This document shows positions 16,601-21,022 of a stretch of DNA of 21,022 bases, in pieces (within the stretch, counting starts at the first letter, position 1; each line of letters opens with the position of its first letter). The translations under genes were made by a program, and so were the position numbers. Below the pieces are notes generated by a model. The model did no database searches, was not told the origin of the DNA, and saw only the letters and a list, made by a program, of their open reading frames with translations. This stretch comes from Apostichopus californicus (Eukaryota; Echinodermata; Holothuroidea; Aspidochirotida; Stichopodidae): assembly GCA_020650975.1 (NCBI GenBank), contig JAIPMN010039422.1, forward strand, positions 1-21,022. The letters are read 5' to 3'.

Positions 16601-19138
16601 CGTTAAACTTCCCTTTCTTAACCAGACCGCCATTACTACTATCGTACAATGCTATCGTATCCTCACAACACGTTAAAAACAGACGATCATCCAGTAAACA
16701 AACAGACCGCCATGATGAACCAAACTCGGTAAATTCAATAGAAAAACAGGGCTCTGACGTTAATAATAACGGTTTTTCCTGAGAATCAGGATTAAAGTGA
16801 AACATAAACAGATCGATAAATGTGTTCTTTTTCCTGCTGTTAGATCCAGCGACTGCCAAACGGCCAGTGTCGAGCACGTCCATGAACCACACATTGTAAC
16901 CATCTTGTGCAGTGAATCGTTGAATCGTTGCAATTGTATGCACCCTGTGTGTGTTAAAGGCAAACAGTGAAAAGTTAGGTCAGGGTTGTAAGCTTGTATC
17001 CGTGGTAACGAAGAATTTAGGGTGACTTTTGATTGAAGGAATGTTGATGAACAACGATCAGACTGCGAAGGGCCTAGGCCTTACAAAGGGTACTGAATAT
17101 TTAAAAAATCTAATGATTACTGCAATGCAATTCTAAAGTCGTCAACCACAATGGCAATTGTCCAGAGCAAATTAATCGACATAGTAATCTCGAAGATATA
17201 AGAAATGAGACGTTCAAGGCCTAATTATTGAGAAACTGGCCTATAGTGCCATGACTTGCAATAGTTTGGAACTCTCTCGCGCATGAGCGTGAAGGAAAGT
17301 ACATGGCCACATGAATATGGCTAGTGGAGTAAAAAGTGCTAGCAATTGGAAAATCTACCGAATAAAATACTTTCCTATTACAGAATCCTATTAAAGTCGA
17401 AATAAAATTACAGTGTGTACGGATATGGAAATATTCCCTTCACAAAATTTCTCTCCCACATAACAACACCGACTATAAGCCTAATTAGTGTTAAAAGTTG
17501 GCAGTTTGAAATTGTCAAATTGATGAAATTGCATAGGCGATATTTAGTTTGCTTGAACAGGATTTATTTATCTTCAATATTCATCGTTATAATATGTATG
17601 GAATAATGTAAATGTCTGATTAAAGTTGTCATGTGTGTTGACATGACCACATGCATCACATTCTAATTCATTTACATTTAGCGCCAATAACATGACAGAT
17701 TGTTAGACGCACTCAAATGATAGCGCTATTTAAGAACACCAACTTGGTTTAAAGTTTCACGGGTTAACTTCAGACAGAAGTTTAGTCTTGAGTTCTTGGA
17801 CATATTACAGCCCAAGAAAAAATAAAGGACACATTTGACTGCTAGTAATAATGTTTCTATTGCTACACAGGTTTCAAAGATATTTTCCTTCAGAATATGC
17901 TAAAACTCTGGAATGGTCACTTAAGAGTCAGAGATCAATGACGTCGGCGCCTCAGTGCAATCCTAAAACATAATTTTAATCCATTGTATTAAAATTCTAA
18001 TAACTTCACCAAAACATGTTCTATATCCCCAGAAAATTTGTGTTATATGCTGGGCGATTGACCCGATGCGGGGATTCAAGGGGACAAAGAAGTGCCCCGT
18101 TTCATAGATTAGGGTAGCATACTCAGATTAGAGTCTATATCAGTCCGCCCGAAAGTTCTCCTTCGGGAAAAGTGCCAAAAAAAGCAGTAGGAGAACATTT
18201 TTTATTCATGAAACCAATCAGGATCCTGGTTTAGTTTTGTGGCTTTCATGTTAAAAGAGCATGAATGGAAGAACATGTTCTGCAAAAGTTGGGTCAATTG
18301 ACGCAATTTAGATTCCTTTAGGCCTCCCAGGAGCAGCATACGAAATTGTTTACGACTGAGTGAAGTTGTTTATTTACAAGTGACGAAAACTTAAGGTCCT
18401 AATATCAGAGAAATCTAGATAGTCATGATACTGAAATTTGATAGTGCCATGAATGGCCAACTTGTCAAGTATCCAAAGATAGGTAGCGTTTACCTAGTGA
18501 GAACTTCTATCTAGACTTAGAGACCAACCACATTACTTTTGTGATTTAATGTGTAAGTCAATGGGGCATTTAATGGGCGTATACTACCTTAAAAGTGCAT
18601 ATCTTGGAAAAATACCGTACTTTGTCATTTTGTGGTATTGAAAAATGTGCTTTTGTTGAGACATTTAAGAAAAGTGTAATCATTAAGTGTCCTTTTTCTG
18701 ATAAATTTAAGTAATCAATCAAAAGGTGCTGTTTCGTTGTCATATCAAAATAACAGAATTTGTGGCACAGAATGCAAAAAGGATCCATTTTATCTTCGTG
18801 CTTTATCTCTTCAATGCAACGTCACCGTGATGTCCTACTACCCTTAGGATTTTGTGTGTTTACCCCCCCCCCCCCCCCCAACCCCCCCCCCCCCGCCCTT
18901 GACACTGAAACAATTCCCACATTTCAGGAGTTATCTGGGGAACGAACAGCCCGGCTTATGAAAGATTTTTAGTACATAACATTGCTTGAATATATATATA
19001 GGTGAATGTAAAGTAAACAAATAATCAATATTTGTTATTATACTATCATGTATAATTATTGCCAAGTATAAACACATTTGGAAACTTTATAAAATATATA
19101 TATAATAATCATACTTACGAGGTTTCTGTGTTGGCCAT
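1212..19138 (-). CDS. Propeller-DED-coiled coil-DED-ZU5-UPA-DED death-fold protein, 13 coding exons
   Basis: This is a multi-exon gene spanning most of the window. Coding segments are 19138-19119, 16944-16062, 13882-13612, 12939-12611, 11507-11379, 9174-9090, 7351-7028, 6492-6112, 5710-5484, 5058-4897, 4078-3926, 2840-2780 and 1621-1212. Every junction has an AG acceptor and GT donor, phases agree across all 12 introns, and the total is 3435 nt (1144 residues plus stop). The start ATG has A at -3 and G at +4, with an in-frame TAA 15 bases upstream. Domain order is beta-propeller, death fold, coiled coil, death fold, ZU5, UPA, death fold. ZU5-UPA-death fold is the tail architecture of PIDD and UNC5 proteins; a propeller sensor with a death fold is known in Apaf-1. 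A cytoplasmic signalling scaffold in cell death or innate immunity is inferred. The exact splice model is seen in sequence; the function is not proven. Confidence 0.85.
1622..2779 (-). other. Intron 12 of the main gene
   Basis: This is a 1158-bp intron. Its main content is the palindromic foldback element at 2093-2541. The rest is AT-rich with no exon-like sequence. Short reading frames at 1640-1871 on both strands overlap each other and have no recognisable content. Confidence 0.6.
2093..2541. repeat. Palindromic foldback element with terminal inverted repeats
   Basis: The left end (GTGTATGGCAAGCCATGTG) and right end (CACATGTGGCTTGCCATATG) are inverted copies. The similarity extends inward for about 80-90 bases (ATTAATTCGATAAACCGAGT against its inverse near 2500). 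A third copy of the end (ATATGGCACGCCACATGTGC) lies at about 2362. The inside is built from many copies of the palindrome CGATAAACTGAGTTTATCG, perfect at 2299-2317 and 2316-2334, with variants elsewhere, and TTTTCG(C/A)TCG spacers. No transposase. It looks like a non-autonomous foldback or MITE-type element, possibly two elements nested or end to end (2093-2361, 2362-2541). Confidence 0.75.
2780..2840 (-). CDS. Exon 12: short linker exon, residues 989-1008
   Basis: This 61-nt exon sits between a strong pyrimidine-rich acceptor (TTTTTTCCTTCAG) and a consensus donor (CCAG|gtgagt), phase 0 in and 1 out. It encodes VKDILLSPESQEILFRDLHP, which bridges UPA to the last death fold. It is supported by splice sites and phase; no domain is assigned. 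Confidence 0.7.
2841..3925 (-). other. Intron 11 of the main gene
   Basis: This is a 1085-bp intron. The G/C-rich dispersed repeat at 3367-3750 is the only notable content. The remaining sequence is AT-rich and shows no exon. Confidence 0.6.
3367..3750. repeat. G/C-rich dispersed repeat with inverted ends
   Basis: The block starts with AGTGGCGTAGGAAGG and ends with GGTTCCTACGCCCTT, an inverted pair. It contains G runs of 9 (3394-3402) and 15 bases (3660-3674), C runs and two imperfect direct copies of a unit of about 40 bases (GCATTT..CC..GTGGCCT(C/T)AGATGCAATTTGGTG-like) at about 3469 and 3549, 80 bases apart. It stands out sharply from its AT-rich surroundings. A non-autonomous mobile element is likely; the family is unknown. 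Reading frames across it are repeat translations, not genes. Confidence 0.6.
3926..4078 (-). CDS. Exon 11: UPA domain, last part, residues 938-988
   Basis: The exon has 51 codons, phase 0 at both ends, from ATCCATTAG to AAG|gtgagt. It encodes HVDIDHLCAASRVSHQFRL, an Asn/Asp-rich turn (NRNNDGDTD) and two strands (MVDVKLKVSQ, TALILQSK). Like exon 10 it is phase-symmetric. Its phase-0 donor could also join in frame to the orphan exon at 926-749. Confidence 0.7.
4079..4896 (-). other. Intron 10 of the main gene
   Basis: This is an 818-bp intron of unremarkable AT-rich sequence. No repeat, exon or RNA gene was recognised. Confidence 0.55.
4897..5058 (-). CDS. Exon 10: UPA domain, middle part, residues 884-937
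   Basis: The exon has 54 codons, phase 0 at both ends, from acceptor TTATGTTTTAG to donor AAG|gtttgt. It encodes LLLEDHQSKLSLGNYATF, ITRTLNDGRDY and a short IDLMMSSPGYSYHLMKEE segment. A second AG eight bases inside (TTACTGTTAG) would give an immediate frame problem (CCA AAC TGA), which decides the acceptor at 5059. The continuation of beta strands with charged loops is consistent with UPA. Confidence 0.7.
5059..5483 (-). other. Intron 9 of the main gene
   Basis: This is a 425-bp AT-rich intron. Nothing else was seen in it. Confidence 0.55.
5484..5710 (-). CDS. Exon 9: UPA domain, first part, residues 808-883
   Basis: The exon runs from acceptor TTATTATAG to donor AGG|gtgagg (phase 1 in, 0 out). 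It encodes beta-rich sequence: an ISLDINILSYVFVNLV strand pair followed by HIFRVVPFIDG and DVLITVCFC. Position directly after ZU5, the strand pattern and the total length of exons 9-11 (about 180 residues) fit the UPA domain (named for UNC5, PIDD and ankyrin). The Ser in ILS (residue 835) sits where PIDD-type proteins carry the self-cleaving HFS motif, but the His-Phe pair is absent. This alignment was made by eye. Confidence 0.72.
5711..6111 (-). other. Intron 8 of the main gene
   Basis: This is a 401-bp intron, of which more than half is a purine-rich minisatellite (5780-5997). The remainder is AT-rich. Confidence 0.6.
5780..5997 (+). repeat. 17-bp purine-only minisatellite
   Basis: About 12-13 imperfect copies of GGGGGAGGAGAACGAGA, with shorter and G-extended variants, give an almost pure purine strand for over 200 bases. 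On the transcribed strand of the main gene it is a pyrimidine tract of CTCCCCCTCTCGTTCTC type. Open frames across it on both strands encode only low-complexity repeats (GGEREGEEN-like or SRSPPPLVL-like) and are not genes. Confidence 0.9.
6112..6492 (-). CDS. Exon 8: ZU5 domain, residues 681-807
   Basis: The exon runs from acceptor TTATTTCAG to donor GAAG|gtaaag, phase 1 in and out. The ZU5 signature is clear: YEGGTISILGVHLTIPENAL at 712-731 corresponds to the family's GG-x-L/I...GV-x-L-x-(I/V)-P-x-x-AL, and MTPLIKLEPEGLVFKKPVQL at 758-777 with TIPHSA matches the conserved (L/T)-P-x-x-x-x-x-P-x-G-x-x-F-x-x-P-V-x-L-x-(I/L)-P end of the fold. ZU5 is a beta-sandwich found in ankyrins, UNC5 receptors, ZO-1, PIDD and UNC5CL, where it pairs with UPA and can hold the death domain in a closed state. 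About 127 residues is the usual length. This is the best-supported domain call in the window. Confidence 0.88.
6493..7027 (-). other. Intron 7 of the main gene
   Basis: This is a 535-bp AT-rich intron with no repeat or exon recognised. A plus-strand open frame at 6664-6906 has no domain or splice support. Confidence 0.55.
7028..7351 (-). CDS. Exon 7: second death-fold (DED-like) domain, residues 573-680
   Basis: The exon runs from acceptor TTACATCAG to donor CCCG|gtaaga, phase 1 at both ends. It encodes about 80 residues of helices: RLMVNVADDL, STLKLATLFGLP, TDMLRRV, then ITLINFMKTRNIINMYDV, TNLQKGLVHIQL and a last short helix. This is the same helix order as the other two death folds of the protein (LxxLF.LP; L..F(M/L)..R.II....(V/M)..L..GL..I.L). 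DED is preferred over death domain or CARD on that basis. A Pro- and Gln-rich tail (DPFQFEENQAPELLAWPG) leads into the ZU5 exon. Open reading after the donor is intronic. Confidence 0.65.
7352..9089 (-). other. Intron 6 of the main gene
   Basis: This is a 1738-bp intron. It is mostly AT-rich; a C-rich stretch (ACCCCCCCTTGGCCCCTCCC) lies near 8924-8952. No exon, RNA gene or clear transposon was recognised. An open frame at 8472-8747 has no recognisable content. Confidence 0.5.
9090..9174 (-). CDS. Exon 6: acidic linker, residues 545-572
   Basis: This short exon of 28 codons plus one base is bounded by TTTTATCTGCAG and GCAG|gtagga. It encodes a Ser-, Glu- and Thr-rich stretch (ASSASVTEEETLLEEHE). 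No domain is visible. It separates the coiled coil from the second death fold and probably acts as a flexible linker. It is supported by consistent phases (0 in, 1 out) and good splice sites rather than by homology. Confidence 0.68.
9345..9850 (+). repeat. Three diverged copies of a TTTGACCTCCACC repeat
   Basis: The motif occurs at 9345-9357 (TTTGACCTCCACC), 9619-9631 (TTTGGTCTCCACC) and 9768-9780 (TTTGACCTCCACC). Each is followed by (A)CA.T.CAATAGGGTT-like sequence and then a CATGCCAA(C/A)TA-like segment in the last two. Spacings are 274 and 149 bases. The pattern is of a tandemly amplified or SINE/MITE-like unit, as is common in marine invertebrate introns. The assignment to a family is not made. 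Confidence 0.6.
10345..11285. repeat. Repeat-like block with many ACCCGTAG/CTACGGGT segments
   Basis: The block begins around TTTCACACTTTCCCGGATCG and is richer in GC and CG dinucleotides than its flanks. Short related segments recur in both orientations: CTACGGGTTGTAACG at 10679, ACAACCCGTAGTAAGTCGTA near 11070, and CGTAACAACCCG near 11247; also CTATCCAT at about 10441, 11135 and 11178. The two halves are partly inverted with respect to each other. I infer an old non-autonomous DNA element. Frames within it encode nothing recognisable. Confidence 0.4.
11379..11507 (-). CDS. Exon 5: end of coiled coil, residues 502-544
   Basis: The exon has 43 codons, with acceptor ACATGTCAG and donor CAG|gtagag, phase 0 at both ends. 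It continues the helical, charged pattern (ELEDAKSSL, TKDELVKSQLEHAKE, MALQEVL) until a Pro at about residue 538 breaks the helix. Being symmetric in phase, it could be skipped or duplicated without changing frame. Open reading continues past the donor, but that readthrough is intronic. Its 3' splice donor lies about 95 bases from the edge of a repeat-like block in the next intron. Confidence 0.75.
11508..12610 (-). other. Intron 4 of the main gene
   Basis: This is a 1103-bp AT-rich intron. No repeat, exon or RNA gene was recognised. Confidence 0.55.
12611..12939 (-). CDS. Exon 4: coiled coil, residues 392-501
   Basis: The exon completes a split Val codon after TTGTTTCAG and ends GAG|gttaga in phase 0. 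All 110 residues are rich in E, K, Q, L and T with heptad spacing of Leu and no Pro or Gly, the signature of a long parallel coiled coil. A 35-residue (105-bp) internal repeat is visible: LTTTENKL occurs twice and KT(T/I)EEE(S/R)Q(H/Q)F occurs twice, both 35 residues apart, i.e. exactly five heptads, so the unit preserves heptad register. The likely role is dimerisation or trimerisation of the scaffold, bringing the flanking death folds together. This is inferred from sequence composition; the oligomeric state is unknown. Confidence 0.85.
12620..12870 (-). repeat. 105-bp tandem repeat inside the coiled-coil exon
   Basis: The plus-strand segment CAGTTTGTTCTCAGTTGTAG occurs at 12659 and again 105 bases on at 12764, and the following CTTTCCTCCTCTNTTGTCTT recurs with the same spacing. 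In protein this is a 35-residue, five-heptad repeat (LTTTENKL...EEERQ). It is part of the coding sequence and shows how the coil grew. Confidence 0.75.
12940..13611 (-). other. Intron 3 of the main gene
   Basis: This is a 672-bp AT-rich intron. Nothing else was seen in it. Confidence 0.55.
13612..13882 (-). CDS. Exon 3: first death-fold (DED-like) domain, residues 302-391
   Basis: The exon opens in phase 0 after TTGTTATAG and ends CAAG|gtatgt in phase 1. It encodes a compact, all-helical segment of about 90 residues: FENFL, a DDCQKLLDYFEVP stretch, IIESD, then SSVIHHLREAGKVSVDDIRYLM and a final helix KLVAVLTFY. The order of hydrophobic helices and the L-x-x-x-G-x-(I/V)-x-x-x-(D/N)-(L/I) segment between helices 4 and 5 fit death effector domains. 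The canonical RxDL motif near helix 6 is not obvious (GLSKL stands in its place). DED and death domains work by homotypic assembly into signalling filaments or platforms. It shares CQKL..YFE with the third death fold of the same protein. A divergent death domain (DD) is the main alternative. Confidence 0.6.
13883..16061 (-). other. Intron 2 of the main gene
   Basis: This 2179-bp intron separates the propeller from the first death fold (phase 0). It is uniformly AT-rich. Plus-strand open frames at 14960-15160 and 15510-15698 have no recognisable content. No repeat family was identified. Confidence 0.55.
16062..16944 (-). CDS. Exon 2: N-terminal beta-propeller (residues 7-301)
   Basis: One 883-nt exon holds the whole propeller. 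Repeating blades of about 40-50 residues show the pattern small-hydrophobic strand, D/N-G turn, then a strand such as LFLTC, VYVGL, LFICT, IFILW or LFLVT, followed by a strand ending near Y or D (IALYD, VIVLD, ALMYN, VVVYS, VYEYH). I count about six blades starting near residues 23, 85, 123, 166, 207 and 274. It resembles NHL or quinoprotein-type propellers more than WD40, because the GH and WD dipeptides are absent. Such domains bind proteins or small ligands, so a sensor or partner-binding role is inferred. The loop after blade five (residues 239-263) carries three and a half SGGHSSI repeats. The exon ends ACA|gtaagt in phase 0. There is no ATG at its own 5' end; the apparent start is GTG inside the exon. 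Confidence 0.82.
16176..16250 (+). repeat. 21-bp tandem repeat in the propeller exon
   Basis: About 3.6 copies of a 21-base unit beginning ATGACCCCCAGAGATGGAAG (starts at 16176, 16197, 16218 and a partial at 16239), with one C-to-T change in the third copy. It encodes the SGGHSSI repeat at residues 239-263 on the minus strand. The period is a multiple of three, so copy number can change without breaking the frame. Confidence 0.9.
16945..19118 (-). other. Intron 1 of the main gene
   Basis: This 2174-bp intron lies between the 20-nt start exon and the propeller exon (phase 2). Its content is AT-rich, with the poly-C tract at 18863-18894 and a TA-repeat near 19092-19103. No exon, RNA gene or clear enhancer motif was recognised. 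Confidence 0.55.
18863..18894 (+). repeat. Poly-C tract
   Basis: Seventeen C, AA, then thirteen C. On the transcribed (minus) strand it is poly-G. The exact length is unreliable in most sequencing data. Confidence 0.9.
19119..19138 (-). CDS. Exon 1 coding part: start codon and first 6 residues plus split codon
   Basis: Only 20 coding nucleotides (M-A-N-T-E-T and two bases of a Ser codon) precede a strong donor, TC|gtaagt. The context ATCAAAATGG is a near-ideal animal start context. An in-frame TAA at 19153-19151 blocks an upstream start. The exon ends in phase 2, exactly what the propeller exon needs (it opens with one base completing the codon). A good acceptor, TTATTCGCAG, ends at 19197, so the exon probably runs 19196-19119 and a non-coding 5' exon probably lies further upstream; I could not locate it. 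Confidence 0.8.
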
Positions 19139-19196
19139 TTTGATATGTGCTTAATGAGTTCTACGAGAAATATATTAATGCAGCGGGAGTCCTGAT

Positions 19197-21022
19197 CTGC
19201 GAATAAAATTAGGAAATTCTTAAGAAAGAAATACAACTTTCTAAGAAAATTCTTATAGAGGATATCGCAATAAATACAGAGATCATCAGAACGGAAAGAA
19301 AACTTCTTTTGGGTGAACGCTGTGACCTTGTTTATGTTTAACGAGCAACCTTGAATGTAATATGATGGATGAAATGATGTTTTGGTCATTGCGATGGGTT
19401 CCTTAATTTAGCCCGATTCTAAAATCTACTATTAATCAGGAATTTAACTTTACAGTTCTATTTAGTCATCCTGGATTGCGAAAAAGACGACGAAATTGTG
19501 AGAAAATAGTTGAAATTTAGTAAAATATGAAACATTCAAGAGTGGAGATTTTCTTTAACGAAGTTTACATTTTTATTCAATATGTCCCGTACAGGCATAT
19601 TACAGAAGTTAGCTATACTTACCTCCAATGGAATATTGTTAATAAAAATTCAGAAAAGTTCTACTGTACTTCAATAACAGACGTCTGTGCAAGACAGGTG
19701 CATGTGAGGTACAGCTAATATTCTTCGAAAGGTCTTGAATATAAACTTGTTCTTGAGTTCTAAGAGTGTAGTGATAACACAAATTTCAAACAGAGGGCCC
19801 TTTGAGATCATTTAAAAGAAAACGAAATGCTATGACTTTGATCAGAGGATGAAACAAATTCTGAACTGAACATAATATACTAAACACTGAAGCTTTTTTT
19901 TTTATTTGCATGTTATGAAGTTATTTAATAAATACATCGAATTTAATTCTCGAAAGGGGTAGCAACAGGGAGGAGGGAGGGAGAGGGTGGCGTAAAATCA
20001 TATAAAGATGTCTGTAAAGTTTGCAGATCATCGAGATAATCACTTAACCTGAGATATTCCCCTCCCTCTCAACCTAACTTCCTTGGAGTAAGTGGGCCAC
20101 TCCCCCAAGTACTTTAAAGGTAGTCTGTATAGGCCCCGAATTAAAGCACGCTGTAATTGCTAGAAGTTTTCAAAAAGTACTTTCCTGGAAAACTTTACTC
20201 TCCAAATTGTTCTCAGACATTTTTAAGGAACACACAAGATGACTGAATGTCCCAGTTAGGAAAATCTCCTCGAAGATTGTAATAAAAACAGTTTAACCAA
20301 AGGTGACCATGTTTGAATATCTAGCATATTTGGGGCCAATACAGGTCTTCCCAAGGCCATCTCAAGATTGACAAATTTCGATGTCTAAAACATAAAGGAA
20401 TGACCTTCAGGTCACCATGACGTCACCCTTATAACAATAGGATTGATTGGGTGGTTGTCATCCAGACACGCTACTATGCTACTAACGAGCAATACCGCTG
20501 AGAGTTTAGCCGGATTTGTTAGTTAAACTTTTCTTTGTCTGTTTGTTCGTGCTCCATGTGTCCTGTTTCGATATATTTTAGCACACAAGATTATCCACGC
20601 CAACAGTTCAAAGTTCACGAGCATATTTCAATATCGTGTAGTATAGAACAATACACATCTTTCAGTATGTAAACTGTATAACGCTACGGTTAACAGAATC
20701 CCAACGGTTGAACGTCATTAAAATTCCCCAAGATTGCGCAATACCATTGCTCAACATCGGGAATCCCTGATAGTGAAGCGATATTTCGTAATAGTTTGTT
20801 CGAACTCCAACTTTAGTGTCGCTGACAGTGTCGACCAATTACATTATAGATGTAACCACGATCCAAAATAGATATATCCGTAACAATCGTTAGGCATATA
20901 GGCAAAACGTACGACGCATATGATATTGTACCCGAACTTTATCATTGTACATGGTATTTGCTATTCTCGTTAGGTCTAACACAGTGACATCGCCAAGGGG
21001 GGGGGGGCATGGGGGCGTACCC
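19197..21022. other. Region upstream of the main gene
   Basis: This 1826-bp stretch should hold the promoter and probably a non-coding first exon of the main gene, because a pyrimidine-rich acceptor ends at 19197. I could not place a TATA box or transcription start. A purine-rich patch (GGGAGGAGGGAGGGAGAGGG, 19969-19988) and a C-rich counterpart (20059-20106) are present. Plus- and minus-strand open frames at 19087-19718 have no recognisable domain. The last bases (20997-21018) are G-rich and look like the edge of another G-rich repeat. Confidence 0.4.

Noticed and set aside
16065..16782. Plus-strand open frames opposite the propeller exon
   Set aside because: They are antisense shadows; one is the 21-bp repeat read backwards (MTPRDGR repeats).
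16926..16943. Apparent start of a single-exon propeller gene at 16943
   Set aside because: The first codon is GTG, preceded by an intron-like tract and AG at 16946-16945; the phase-2 match to the ATG exon at 19138 is better.
19087..19389. Open frame of 100 residues across the start exon
   Set aside because: It runs through the acceptor tract, the start exon in another frame and the donor; the ATG frame with Kozak context explains the exon better.

Overview
The window is animal nuclear DNA: AT-rich, with short exons, long introns, canonical GT/AG splice sites and several dispersed repeats. The domains found (death folds, ZU5, UPA, beta-propeller) are typical of large apoptosis and innate-immunity families in marine invertebrate deuterostomes. 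An echinoderm, perhaps a sea cucumber, is my best guess, but this is inference and I could not test it. I saw no bacterial operons, CRISPR array, rRNA or tRNA.

Nearly the whole window is one minus-strand gene, which I assembled by hand from 13 coding exons between 19138 (ATG) and 1212 (stop). All 12 introns have GT/AG ends, all phases agree, and the coding length is 3435 nt, a multiple of three, giving 1144 residues. The order of parts is: N-terminal six-bladed beta-propeller (1-301), death-fold domain of DED type (302-391), long coiled coil (392-544), acidic linker (545-572), second death fold (573-680), ZU5 (681-807), UPA (808-988), short linker, third death fold (1009-1097) and a basic tail. 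There is no signal peptide or membrane segment, so the protein is probably cytoplasmic. The layout recalls PIDD and UNC5-type proteins (ZU5-UPA-death fold) with a propeller sensor, as in Apaf-1, at the other end. I know of no described protein with this exact order.

Past the stop codon and a poly(A) signal at 1079-1084, two more minus-strand exons (749-926 and 1-194) encode a UBA-like helical segment and the first part of a second, more canonical ZU5 domain that runs off the window. They join in frame with each other but have no visible first exon. They are either the start of a tandem paralogue or an alternative 3' end of the main gene.

The introns carry most of the repeats: a palindromic foldback element (2093-2541), a G/C-rich dispersed repeat (3367-3750), a 17-bp purine minisatellite (5780-5997), three copies of a TTTGACCTCCACC-type repeat (9345-9850), an unclassified repeat-like block (about 10345-11285) and a poly-C tract (18863-18894). 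Two tandem repeats lie inside coding exons (21 bp in the propeller, 105 bp in the coiled coil). Upstream of the start, 19197-21022, no other gene was recognised.
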